Positions 1 through 11,081 are shown, counted from the first letter of the stretch. The stretch is 64,000 nt of DNA from Cardinalis cardinalis (GCA_014549065.1 JACDOX010000155.1:248001-312000), one strand, 5' to 3'. Notes: generated by a model not told the origin, from the letters alone. Made by a program: numbers and translations.

Positions 1-291
1 TTTGTGCATTCAGGGAACTTCTGAATGGCAATTGTATAACGGTATATTTATGCCAGCTGTCTGCTTTGTTAGGAAGTATTAGGGGTTTTTTTGTTTTCGT
101 AGTCAGTTGATTTATTCAAAGGCAAAATATGCTCTTGATAAAATCAGCTGAAGTCTCAATGTCAAAAAGCAAACTTGGTAACTTAAGCAATGCAGATGAG
201 GAACAGACAGTGAAGTGGTGCAGCTATTTCTGTTTAAAAATGAAATATCTTTCTCAAATACTATTTTTGTGTCATGAATTGTCTCTTGAAG
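1..291. other. Cadherin intron, partial
   Basis: Intronic sequence left of the first visible exon. It ends in a pyrimidine-rich stretch and AG at 290-291. I see no exon or repeat in it. Confidence 0.6.
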
Positions 292-472
292 GTATACGAC
301 CTTCAGTCTCCTGCAGAGTCCCTGAACAGCTTCCCTGGCTGCACCCTGACGGATGGGAGCTGTGAGACCATGGGATCTTCCTCCTGTGGTGCCCATGGGA
401 GGTGCCTTGGGGACTGGGGCTCCTTTGCGTGTCACTGTTTGCCAGGCTACCACGGCTATCGGTGTGATAAAG
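292..472 (+). CDS. Cadherin exon: EGF-like domain
   Basis: Starts at GTATACGAC after ...CTTGAAG and ends at donor G|GTGAAC, leaving one base for the next codon. It encodes a short linker ending in SFPGC, then an EGF-like domain with CGAHGRC, FACHCLPGYHGYRC. In the type III arrangement this EGF precedes the last laminin-G domain. The acceptor is slightly weak, so the left edge is less certain than the right. Confidence 0.85.
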
Positions 473-3400
473 GTGAACCCTGCTTTTCTGTTTCATTTAT
501 GTAGGCTGCTAAATTTTACAGTACAGGAAACGTCAAATATTTGCAGGTAATGATTGTTGAGGTGGTTTTACATTACATTATGTAAAGCCATGTTGCAGTG
601 TAGTTGCCTGTGACTGTTAACAACTTCTTTTCTAATTCCCTTTGAGAAATTGCTTTCCAGTACAGGATCATTTCTTTAAACCTGAGGGTGTTTGTGCAAT
701 GACTGTATAATGACATGGCTGCATGACAAAAAATTGTGAAAAAAGTATTTTATTTTGCTACAGTTGTTTGATTTGCATCTGTTTACACTTTCAGAAATAT
801 CTAATAACCTAAAAAATATGAGTGTGCCAGTACCACTTTCTGTGAAGAATAAGAACCATGCAACTGGAATTAGAAATCACTGCTCCTTTGGTGTCAGGAA
901 GAGACTCTGCTATCTTAAGGATCTATGCTTTGGGAATAGTAGGATTTTTAGCTCCCATAGAGCCAAAGTTTGCAGCAGAAAGACAATCATAAAATAGCAG
1001 ATTGTGAAATTTGATTGTGGTACTTGGTCTGCAGGCTCTTCTCTTGGTCAGAGGTGCTGCTTCCCTGCTGTCACCCCATGTGAGCATTGTAAGGAGGAGC
1101 CATTAGCATGATCTAGTTGGGTGAGAGAACACCCCTTTACAGAGGAAAATGAAGCGTGAGAGTGACTGGAGAAGCTGTGGAAATAAATACAGGAGTATGT
1201 CCCGAAGGACAAATTGTCTCAGAGATCCACGCTGTGCATTGCAATTGTTTCCTTTTTCTTTCAACCTTTATTATGACATTAAGGGCGAAAGCAAGGCTTC
1301 CCTCTCCTCAGGAGATGGTTTAAAGGTTTCTCTCCCTTGCAGTGGCCCAGGAGTACAGGTTTGAGGCGGGCAGCCACATCCGCTACCAGCTGCCTGTCAG
1401 TGTGTCTGCGCGCAGGACGCTGCTGCAGGCCCTGGTGCGCACGCGGCAGCCCGACGGCGTCATCGCCACCGTGCTGTCCCGGGCCAGGGACGAGCACATC
1501 ACCCTGCAGGTGAGGCCACCACCCCCACACACACTGACACCAGAGCCACACACAGCTCAGAGAAACACTCGTTCAACAGATGGAATCAGAACAAAAGCCT
1601 TACGCTGAGCACCAGAATCTGGGATTGGTTTATGGACAGATACATCTGATCCTTTACTCGAGATGTTGACCACTCAGCTGTGGGATCCCATTGGGTTTGA
1701 TGCCCACATCGATACAGGTTCTGTACAGAACAGGATGAATGGGGTGTGTACCTGNTGTCCTTGTGAACCATGTGGCCAGTTCTGTGTATTTCAGACTCTG
1801 CCAAGCAAGGTGCCTGTGGCAGTGTTAATGATGTCAGGCTCTCAGAGTGATAACCTTCTCATTTTATACACACCACTGAACAAGTTACCTCTTCAGCCAT
1901 GTTGATTTGAGCTGTCAGTGTAGCTGTGATACACCAGACTCTCAACTACTAGAAGAACCCCATAAATTTGTGCAAGAGAGATCAGGGTAAAATTACTCCT
2001 AAGGTGACTTAGATACTACTGTGAGTATATTGCTACCACATTTAGGTTGCCTAATTCAGTAGCACCTGCAGCATTTGTAAATTACACCTAAATGTAATAT
2101 ACCCTAAACATACCCTAAATTTAAGCAAATGCTTTAATATTGAAGTTACAGGTCAATACAAAATTCCAGGCAATGACTTTTCTTCTCTTTCTTGCTATTT
2201 GTTAATTATCCACAAGGTTGTTCAGGGACTCTTAGTGGTCTCATACAATCTGGGTGATGGAAACTATTCTGTAAGCCTTCCTTCCTACCACATTGATAAT
2301 GGTGAATGGCATCACATCACACTGGAGAGAAATGAAAATGAATTTACTCTTCGCCTTTATGAAGGAGGTGGCAAGAGAGAGATTACTAAAGCACCAGGAA
2401 TATACAAAGAGATTGTNATTGACCCCAGCAGCTTGGTCCTTGGAAACACCTACCCATTCAATCAAAACAGGAGTTTTCAAGGTAGGAATTCTCGATCTCA
2501 CTGTTCATAATATGGACCTGTAAAAATAAAAAAATAGTGCAGGAAACTTTCTTGTTTATGTAGAGGCCAAAGTACACAGATTTCCTGCATGACACTTTGC
2601 AACAGGGATGCATAAGCTGTTCTGACCAGAAGGTACAGCAGGGAATTGCCTGCAAATACACCTGGCTACTGGACCTGGAACAATGATGGCCACCTCTTGC
2701 CTTGGCTGCAGAGTTGGTACCTGGAGATCCAGAAGCTTCTCCCATATAGACTGTGCATGGCTCCCTGCCTTGGATAGGCAGAACTGGTTCAGTGCATGGT
2801 TCTGTCCAGTCCATTTGCCAGCTCTCCTTCCCTCCCAAACACATCTGTTCCTATGCTAAAAGGAATTTTTCCATCTTATATGTGCATTGCATAACACCCA
2901 CCAAACCCTGGTTTATTACCTCAGTATTACTGGATTTTACACTCAGTCAAAGCATTAAATAAAATTAGAAATGGTTTATTGAATTGGAGCTAAAAATCTG
3001 AAGTTTTAGCAGCTGAGTGGATAAGGTCACAGCATGTGTTAAAAGCAAATCAGTTTCCAGCCTGGAAATTGAGTAGTTCCACAAAGGAGAAATATAAAGA
3101 ACTGGAAGTTTGGGATATCCATGGCAGCTCTTTACTCTGAGCTCAGGTGGAAGTTTGGCCTTTGCTTAAACCCCCAGTGCAAGTAAAGAAAATCAGCTTT
3201 TACTGCCAAGGGACACACACCACTGCTGGTTAAACCTGCCTGGTGTCTATAGGTCACCTCTCTCCCATGCCCTTCACCTTTTTAACCAGGTCCTAGTAAA
3301 TCCATTCAAAGCAAGCTGGTCATCTTTTCACCACACAAAAGTACTTCACTGAGTAATACAAAAGTGTCTGGAGAGAAATTAAATGGAGTAATAATTTACA

Positions 3401-6400
3401 ACTTAAGTGTATCACAAATTATTTAGAAAAAAGATTGTTTTCTATTGCTTTACTAGAAGTATTCTAATAAATAAAGTTTATNATATGAATTAGGGAGCAT
3501 ATTTTGAATTTTTTATTTATGGGAGTAATAGTGTTTGTTTTTAAGTAAATAAAGAAGTCAAATGGTTGCAGGAAGATCATTTTAATTAGGATTATTAATG
3601 TTGCTGTTAAGTAGCTGAAACTTTAAGGACTTCAAAGTCATAAAATGTACTTAATTAATCAAAGTGTATGTTTTTATGCTGAGGCATCTTGTGCATACAA
3701 AGTGAATGTCACACATCTTCAGTACAAATTTTTTATCCCTGATTGAAGACTCTCTCTTCATTATTTGTGGTTTGCTCTTCATACTATAAAGGTAAACCAT
3801 AAGCTAGAATTTAAAAACAGCCAAACACAATTTTTACTGGTCCATCAAAGAATAGAACAGGTTATCCACATGTATCATATTCTCCACAATATTTGGACTT
3901 TTCTTTGGAAATCACAGTGGAGTGGTACATATTCCACTGACTACCTTAGGGAGAATAGAGGCCCTGACATGGTTTAACCCCATCCAGCCTCCAGCCCCTC
4001 AAAGCATCTCACTCACTCNCCACCANTGGGGTCAGGGAGGGAGTCCTGAGGGTAAAAGCTGGAAAAGCCCTGGGTTCAGATAAAGACAGTTTANTAGNAA
4101 AGCAAAAGCCATGCACACAAGCACAGCAAAGCATGGAATGAATTCCCTGCTTCCCACAGGCAGGCAGGTGTTCAGCACCTCAGGAGANCAGGGCCACATC
4201 CCATGGGAGGGGTACCTGGGATGACAAACTCCTCCTCTCCAAACATCTCCCCTTTCTCCTTCTTCCCCTCAGTCCACATCCTGAGCATGATCCCACATGG
4301 TCTGGAGCATCCCTTGGGTCACTTGGGGTCCCCTGTCCTGCCTGTGTCCCTTCCAAGCCCCCTCCCCAGCATGGCCCCACAAAAAGCAGGAAAGGCCCTG
4401 GCTCTGTGTGAGCCCTGCTCAGCAATGGCAGGAACAGCTCCATGTTATCAACCCTGTGCTCAGCACAGATCCAAACACAGCCCCACACCAGCCCCTGCAA
4501 AGAGAATTAAGTCTGTCCCAGCCAAAACCAACACAGACCTGCAGCAGCACTTGATTCTCATGGAAAACACTGGGANTCTTGATCTAAAACTTCAGCAACT
4601 TCAGTCCAAAAATGAAGGACAATGCTGTGAGAGTTTAAGTGAATTCAGTCCTGGATTTCAACTTGGATAGCCTGTGTCCTTTGTTAAGCATAAACTGCCA
4701 AATCTTACAGCTGNTTCAAATGATTCTTACTGAATGTTTTTTAAAACTGTCTCTCTGTGCCTTGCTGTAGGATGTATGAAGGATGTCAGATTTAACAACT
4801 ACAGAATCCCTCTGGACACTCTTGGGAAGGAGCTGGTGTCAGTACTGAGTGCCCAAGGTGTCAAAGAAGGCTGTTCTTCNGAGGCCTGTAGGAATAACCC
4901 TTGCAACCAAGAATTTATTTGTATTGATTTGTGGATGATGCATGAGTGCAGGTAATTGGTGGAAATAGAAGCACAAAACCCTTCAGAATGAGGTGGGAAA
5001 GGGTGGATGTTNAAGTGTGCAGCTTGCAGGCTGGCACTGGCAATCTCATCAAATCCCCGGACCCACAGTGGCACACAAGGCTGGACACCTGCACAGCGAG
5101 CAGGATACTGTGTCCTTAGAGACACCACCACGGCTGATGTAATCAGCCTGGCTCCAGGGATTGTGGAACAAGTTCAGCTGCCTGTCTAATGGAAGACATT
5201 TAAAGAGTAGCAGCAAATCCAGAATGCTTGTAAACCCTGGAACCAGGACAGCAGGAGGGTGTGTGAGCTGAGTGGCACNGTTCCCCGGCTGTGCTGTGAA
5301 GCTTGTGCTGTGCAGTGTCAATGCTTTCTCTTGTGAGGGTCTAATGTCTTGCACTGCCCCAGGCTGTTGCCTCTGTTCCCTCCCAGGCTCCTCCAGCTGC
5401 TTTAGGAACACCACACTATTGAGCTCAGATTTCTGTGCTTATGGCTGGGGTCAGGACAACACTAATTCCTGTTGGTTGTAGTGTGCAAATGACTTACACC
5501 TTAATGTTTGCATACTCTCCTGACTGCCACTGTCCACACAAATGGAGTTNTCTAACTCTGGAAACTCAAAGAACATAGCACAGCTTGTCCTGCCTAGCCA
5601 GAACTGCAGAGGCCAACCCAGCTGGTTGTCACAAGGATAATCTTGCAGAAGGCAGTGGAAATACCTGATTTCTGAAAGCCCCAGNCATAAGGGTCTGAAG
5701 TTGTGGAGCTCATGCTAGGGCTGCCTCAGNACAAGCTACGACCTGTCATGATTTCACACAACTTACTCCCAGTATCTGCTTTGGAAACCGTGCAAAAATT
5801 GTCACCAGAGTGTGTTTTAAATCCTCAGTGCTGCCTGTCACGGCTGTTTTCTCCCAGACTAACCATTCTGCCCCGGTGTGTGCAGCTGCCCTGCAGGACA
5901 CATGATCCTGGAGAACGCCTCAGGCCGGCAGTGCGTGTACACGGCGTGCGCCGAGCGGCCCTGCAACGACGGCACCTGCGTGTCCCTGTCCCCCAGCACC
6001 TTCCAGTGCCACTGCCCCGACGGCTACAGCGGGCGCCACTGCGANATCACCCTGGCCATCTTCCACAAGGACACGGGCCTCAGCTTCACCTCCCTCTTCG
6101 CCATCTGCGTCTGCTTCCTGGCACTCCTAGGTAGCTACGGCAACTACGTCTTGTATTACCTGTGGTGAGGCACGTGTCCACCTGTCCTGAGCAGCCATTG
6201 CCTCATCTCCTGCTGGAAACTCCCCAGGGAGACCCAACTCTGCCTTCGTTCCTTTGCCTGGTCCCATCACTGATTTCTCATCCCTCTGTGCATCCATTGC
6301 TAAGTGAATCAACGTTTGTGAGCTATGGAAGGTCTCTGCAGTTTTGTTTTCTTCACATTTTCACGTCATTGCTGAGGAACTCTTCAGATGCACAATTGAA

Positions 6401-9400
6401 CAGCAAGAGTGGAAATTGCTATCAGATAAGCATTGTTCAAAATACTGCTGAGTATGAAACAGATTTTTTCAGTCCAGGAGAAACTTCTTGTCTGATAGGA
6501 NTACACTGATCAGGCAGCAGCAGACTTTGCATCTTGNCAGTTGTGTCCCAGCTCCTAAACAGCTGATTTTGTCTTCCTCAGCCATTTTCAGGCTTAGGTA
6601 TGGGATCTANAGAGGAAAACCAGAAGGATGTTACTAGTGACGAAGGATTACATCTTGGAGTCTTTTTTGTTTATTCAAAAGTTATGGAAGTTTGCCTGAG
6701 TAAAGACATAGGATTTTTCTCCTGGCTGTTAGCATTGAGGCAGTTTTGTTCAGAAGTTGTAGTAAGAGTATGGAAATACCATAGTTTTCCCCAACTCTGC
6801 TAGATACTATGTTTGCCATGCAAATATGAGCAGCAAATTCGTGGGAAGCTAAGTGGTATTGCAGCTCTTGGAATCCCAGATAGCTGAGGTTGATAATAGA
6901 TCTCTGTTAGAGGAGTGCAGGGCATGATCTCTGTGTACCCCAGTTTCAGTCNCAAGGTCTTTTACATGCGGTTCCACAGAACTGCTGCCGTGTAGATATT
7001 CTATAAGAGATTCTAGTTTCCTTAGTTCTCTGCANTGCTAATTTATGGTACTCAATGCTTTGAGGTCTTACTCTGAGGTTTTACTGATTTTTATAGAGTT
7101 GGTAGCACAGTGATACACAAGTTTCTATTTACAGAATGTTCAGTCGCTGATGTTGAAGGTTGTCAGTTGTTTAAATGCACTCCAGCATTTAAGAAAAATG
7201 TTTAAATTNATGAATGCTAAGGCAAAATGTGCCTGATTCTTGTTTTCTAGTAAAAACATCTAAAATTAATTTCCTCTTCTGTCTTGTGTCTTCTTGTCTT
7301 TCATTTGTGTGTAATTGTGTCTGTTACTGTCAACATGTTATTTCTTCTTCGTTCCCCTCTGTAATGCATTTTCTGTGACAAAGTTCAACTGCATACANGA
7401 CAGAGACAGGTCAGAGACACCACTTGGTCTTTAACCAACTTCGAGTNGGGCTTTAAAGAGTGTTGCAAAACGCTCTTTAAAGGCTTTTCTTCTTCCGTGT
7501 TTGATGTTCACCACACTGGACAGTGCAAACCGCAGGTATTTGCTGGGAAGCCCAGAGTGCTGGCCCTGCTGTGTGCTGGGGTTGCTGGTGCCTGCATCAC
7601 NTGTGCTCTGCTCCTGTGTCCCCACAGCTCTGCTCAGCGCCGCCTTCCTCTGGGCTCACTGGAAGACACGCAAGGCTCTGCACNGAGGCGTTTACCACGG
7701 ATCTGCTCATCCCGAGGATCTGGAGGACATCAGGGAAAACATCCTCAACTACAACGAAGAAGGGGGTGGGGAGCAAGATGAAGTAAGGATCACTGTTTTG
7801 TTACAATTAAGAGGGGACTGGTGCCTCATCGTGCTAAGGAAAATGCATTTTGTGCTTTGTGCTCNGTCTTCGTTCTGCTGATTCAGCTCTGCAATTGGCA
7901 AATGAATTATTTGGATGAGGGTGCATGTTTCCTAAGCAGAGATAAATGCCTATCCATTTTTAATTTGTCTTAGAGCCAGTGATCCTGAGTGTACATTCGT
8001 GGGAGCCTGTAGGGCGAGTTTAGCAGTAGGGAACAGCTGCTGGGTTTGGTTTTTGGAGCTCAGGAGACACTGAAGTTCTCAGGGCTCATTCCTGCTGGAG
8101 CTCAAGGGCTTGGAAGAGCCTGGTGTGACTGTTGCTCGTGGCCAGGCTTTTCCAGACCCTGCTCCCAACAGCAGGTGTTCACACCTCCCTTGCTGGGAAG
8201 GGGAGGTGCTGAATTGGCTCCTCTGAGGCCCTGGAGCATGTGGTGGTTGTGGAAGAACCTCTCTGCNTTTTTGTGTTTTGGAGATAAATACACCACTGAA
8301 CACAAGCTGTTTATACTTGGAGAAGAGCAGATTATGCCCAAAGCAGGTATTATTAACATTCCTGCTGGCTGTTCTAAGGTTTTCATGTGTCAGTGAAAGG
8401 CAGAGCTTGGAAGGAAAACAGTGAGTATTATAAACAAGTACTCTTAATAGATTATTTATTGACCTATAGATGATTTTATGTTTATAAAAGGTAAGAAACT
8501 TCATTGCCAACTGTTCATTTCATGGATTCAGGGAGTGGTGTGACTCTGCAGAGGTAATAATAGTCATGGTGCTAGTCTGAAGGCCAAAAAAAGCCAGTGA
8601 TTTAAAAACAGTCTTACTTGTAGAGTATCCTTATTTTCTTGGTGAATTAGTGGGAATGTAATAAACACAGACATTTCCCATGTGATAACACAGACAGCTA
8701 TAAAGCCGGTTTCCCTAATCAGATTAACTTCCTCTGCAATATTTTGCAATTTTACACCCAGAAGGTCTCTTTGAGGAAATCTACAGTTACTGTATGACAT
8801 GTTTAATTACTTTTGGAGAGTTCTTAAAATGCACTCCTTATTTTAAGCATTGGAACTAAATTAGTGACTTGATGATCTCCATCTGAAGTTATTACTCTGC
8901 CTGAAGAAACAGTGCTTGGAGTGAAGCCTCTCTGGGTTCTGTGTACTCTTCCTAAATTATTCAGATATAACAGTTGCTGGGATTGCAGCTGAAACTTTTT
9001 AAGCTAAAACCTAGTTGTTTGTCTAGATTTAAAAAACCCAAACNAACCAGCCCTAAAATACCTAGAATTACACCACCTTAGCTATGTTCTAATGTTACCT
9101 CAACAAAAGGATCATGCTTGGATAAGAGAATTTCATTTTTGTAATGTTTGTGGATGGTAGGGCTATGAGGACAAGGGGTTGTCATATCAAGGAGTTTCTG
9201 CATCTGAAATAAATAAAGTTTTCCCCCAGAGAAATTAGGAGCTCATAAAAATTGCAGGAGGTCAGGGCATTTTTGATTATACACTGAACTCAGCTGACCA
9301 CCAGATGTTGTTAAAGCCAGCTCTGGACTCAGAGGAAGGGCTTGAGCTGGGTTTGTGGATGGCCAGCCAAGAAGGGTTTATTATCAGAAGAAATGTGTAA

Positions 9401-11081
9401 TTTTAATGAACAATTAGTAGCAGTGAAGGATGCTTTTATTATCACCCAGTTCAGTGAAGGGATGATCCTCAAGTCTNTATTGGAACAACTCCCATTTAAC
9501 CTGTGCACGATGAAAAGTTGCTCCATGTCGTGGGTTCTCCTGGTGTCCCTGCTCGGAGTGGGGCTGGACTGGGACCTGCACTAACTTAGGACGTGCCTAA
9601 GGCAGGGGTCTGGGCTGCAGGCCTTGGTGTTCATCACCAGCACTCCTACGTCTCTGGAGGAATGGGAATAAGCAGCTCCTGTCCCAAACCCCATCCTGCC
9701 ACTTAGGCAGCTTCTTGATTGCAGGTGAGGGGAATTTGTTTTCAGCCTCCNGGGGAAATTCAGCAAAGCTCACTGAGATTACCTCGGTTAATCTCTTACA
9801 ACATGGTTATGCACCATGCCACATGCTGGACAGCTAAAGTAATCTTTGGGGAAGTGCTGATTCCACACCTCTGTCACTGATGGCTGCGGTTACCAGGAAC
9901 AGTATTAGCAATACAAATAATTATTTGTTTGCTCTAATGAATTCTGTCTCCCTCCTAGAGGGCGACACCAGGTCTGCAAACCTGTCTGCATTCTACTTTG
10001 GCCTGTAAATCAGTCCAGGGGAGCAACCTTTGCGTTGTAGGGAGGCAAAGGATACTGGGGGCAGGACTTGTTCATAGCAGGCGGCACAAAGATTCTGATC
10101 ACTGAATGCCATTAACTGTTGGCATTGGCACTTTGTGCCATAGGCTGTGGCACAATGCCCAGACAGCATTTACTGTGGCTGAGCTGGGAGGGAATTAGTG
10201 ACTTTTTTGGGAGTAAGTAGTTTTTGGCTTTTACAATTGTGCCACTGCCATGTAACATAATTAGGCATTATTCCAGAAACTGGTGAAATTTTATCAGAAA
10301 TCAGAGTACAGTTTTGAACTACTTCTGCAAAAAGATTTAACATACTGTTTGTGAATACTCTTTCTTACATCTTCTGCCATGCTCGTGGAATCAGTGTCCA
10401 GTCANGATAAGACACTTTGGGTCTGAATTTCAGAACAAAAGCTGGGGTGTTTCNGTCACGTTTATTTAGCTTTTGGATGAAATCAGACTCGATTCTGAGC
10501 CTGACCGCAGCAGTGCAGAGTGCACAGGNGTTCCTCAGGCTTTCTCAGGTGCATTGCAGGTGGCAGAGCTGGCAGAACCCCCAACCCTTCAGGTGCTCAC
10601 AGCGGCCAGACTGACTCGCCATCATTCCTTCTTTATTCCCAGCGGAACACGAACCTGTGGGACCTACAGAGAGTATTAACTCGCTGTGCCCCATCTCTCC
10701 CTGCAGGACGCCTACAACATGGCAGAGCTGCAGGTGTCCATCCANGGCAGCCCGGCGTACTCCCTGCACAGGAGGAAGGAGCCGCCGGCCGCCGTGAGGG
10801 CGCGGCCCGGGCCCGCGGGGGGCGCGGCGCTGGGCCGGGCGCTGCCCGCGCTGCTGAGGGAGGCCGAGAGCCGCGCCCCGGGCCCGCCGCAGGACTCGCT
10901 GCGCGTCTTCTGCACCGAGGGCGCCGGCTCCAGCGCCGGCAGCCTCAGCTCCCTCAGCTCCCTCAGCTCCCTCAGCTCCGCGGGGCTGGGCGGCGGTGCC
11001 GGCGACGACATGCACGAGTGGGGACCCAAGTTCGAGAAACTGAGGGAGCTGTACTCGCACAGAGAGGCGGGAGACCTGTAG
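292..11081 (+). CDS. Type III classical cadherin (Hz-cadherin-like), 3' part of gene
   Basis: Seven exons (292-472, 1343-1509, 2217-2481, 4771-4951, 5886-6130, 7628-7782, 10707-11081) join in phase to 522 residues plus stop; the cadherin repeats lie upstream of the window. Order of parts: EGF-like (about residues 20-59), laminin-G (about 61-225), EGF-like (about 230-270), EGF-like (about 281-317), transmembrane helix (about 332-357), then a cytoplasmic tail with a p120-catenin-type juxtamembrane motif (RENILNYNEEGGGEQDE) and a beta-catenin-type C-terminus (SLSSL repeats, then EWGPKFEKL). EGF/LamG blocks between cadherin repeats and a classical catenin-binding tail define type III cadherins, such as Drosophila N-cadherin and chicken Hz-cadherin, which is reported in retinal horizontal cells. 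FAT, CELSR and Dachsous proteins lack this tail. Expected role: plasma-membrane adhesion linked to actin through catenins. I give no symbol because naming is unsettled. Confidence 0.93.
473..1342. other. Cadherin intron
   Basis: No exon, RNA gene or repeat recognised. The acceptor tract TCTCTCCCTTGCAG is at the right end. Confidence 0.6.
1343..1509 (+). CDS. Cadherin exon: start of laminin-G domain
   Basis: Acceptor CCCTTGCAG|TGGCCC, donor CTGCAG|GTGAGG. Two bases complete a Val codon and 55 codons follow, ending in HITLQ. The pattern of a first beta strand, Arg-rich loop and later hydrophobic strand fits a LamG N-terminal half. The exon is markedly GC-rich, unlike the next one. Confidence 0.88.
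1510..2216. other. Cadherin intron
   Basis: Starts with a C/A-rich stretch (1516-1555, CCACACAC-like), otherwise unique AT-rich sequence. No repeat or exon recognised. Confidence 0.55.
2217..2481 (+). CDS. Cadherin exon: core of laminin-G domain
   Basis: Acceptor ATCCACAAG|GTTGTT, donor TTTCAAG|GTAGGA. It encodes 88 codons plus one base. GEWHHITLERN is the characteristic LamG core (G-x-W-H-x-I/V-x-x-x-R). It is preceded by GLLVVSYNLGDG and followed by the strand ending at LVLGNTYPFNQ. N at 2417 is a third codon position (GTN, Val whatever the base). Confidence 0.93.
2482..4770. other. Cadherin intron carrying a solo LTR
   Basis: Intron of 2.3 kb. The only recognisable element is the ERV LTR at 3965-4535. 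The rest is unique AT-rich sequence. Confidence 0.6.
3965..4535 (-). mobile_element. Solo LTR of an avian endogenous retrovirus
   Basis: Read on the + strand it opens TGACATGGTTTAACCCC and closes CCAGCCAAAACCAACACA. This is the reverse complement of a TG...CA long terminal repeat family that I recognise from songbird genomes. Interior landmarks fit (GATAAAGACAGTTTA, CTGAGCATGA, CTTGGGTCACTTGGGGTC). It is antisense to the cadherin gene. No internal retroviral genes are attached and I found no perfect target-site duplication, so it is an old solo LTR. The family name is from memory and unverified. Confidence 0.8.
4771..4951 (+). CDS. Cadherin exon: end of LamG, start of EGF-like domain
   Basis: Acceptor CTTGCTGTAG|GATGT, donor GAGTGCAG|GTAATT. 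It encodes GCMKDVRFNNYRIPLD, the usual LamG C-terminal Cys-containing strand, then EACRNNPCNQEFICID, the opening of an EGF-like domain finished in the next exon. N at 4880 is a third position (TCN, Ser). Confidence 0.92.
4952..5885. other. Cadherin intron
   Basis: Mixed-composition sequence with several single N bases. No exon, RNA or repeat recognised. Confidence 0.55.
5886..6130 (+). CDS. Cadherin exon: EGF-like domain and transmembrane segment
   Basis: Acceptor GTGTGCAG|CTGCCC, donor CTCCTAG|GTAGCT, 81 whole codons. It finishes one EGF (CSCPAGHM), encodes a second (CVYTACAERPCNDGTC, FQCHCPDGYSGRHC) and enters the membrane helix (LFAICVCFLALL). It is GC-rich with many CpGs. Reading through the donor gives only a short tail ending at a TGA (6166-6168). 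Confidence 0.94.
6131..7627. other. Cadherin intron
   Basis: No recognised repeat or exon. It ends in CTCCTGTGTCCCCACAG. Confidence 0.55.
7628..7782 (+). CDS. Cadherin exon: end of TM helix and juxtamembrane domain
   Basis: Acceptor TGTCCCCACAG|CTCTG, donor GATGAA|GTAAGG. The membrane helix ends at FLWAHWKTRK, a basic stop-transfer anchor. DLEDIRENILNYNEEGGGEQ then matches the classical-cadherin juxtamembrane core that binds p120/delta-catenin. N at 7684 is a first codon position (NGA): Arg if A or C, Gly if G, a stop if T. Confidence 0.94.
7783..10706. other. Cadherin intron
   Basis: Intron of 2.9 kb. No transposon recognised. A small inverted repeat lies at 10121-10159. It ends in CATCTCTCCCTGCAG. 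Confidence 0.55.
10707..11081 (+). CDS. Cadherin last exon: catenin-binding tail
   Basis: 124 codons plus TAG. It opens DAYNMAELQVSI, continuing the juxtamembrane motif. A very GC-rich, Pro/Ala/Arg-rich linker follows, then a Ser-rich block (SLSS repeated) and DMHEWGPKFEKLRELY, which matches the beta-catenin-binding end of classical cadherins (WGPRFEKLADMYG type). The GC-rich linker is poorly conserved in general and may vary among species. N at 10745 is a third position (CAN, Gln or His). Confidence 0.94.
   Translation, partial: DAYNMAELQVSIXGSPAYSLHRRKEPPAAVRARPGPAGGAALGRALPALLREAESRAPGPPQDSLRVFCTEGAGSSAGSLSSLSSLSSLSSAGLGGGAGDDMHEWGPKFEKLRELYSHREAGDL
10944..10979 (+). repeat. In-frame 9-bp tandem repeat (CTCAGCTCC)4
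   Basis: Four perfect copies of a 9-bp unit aligned with the reading frame, each encoding Leu-Ser-Ser, inside the Ser-rich part of the beta-catenin-binding region (codons 80-91 of the last exon). Confidence 0.97.

Noticed and set aside
4203..4670. 155-codon + strand open frame
   Set aside because: Lies almost entirely in the antisense of a solo LTR, has an internal N and no protein family features.
8079..8510. 143-codon minus-strand open frame in a cadherin intron
   Set aside because: Contains an N codon and has no domain, and no splice partner was found.
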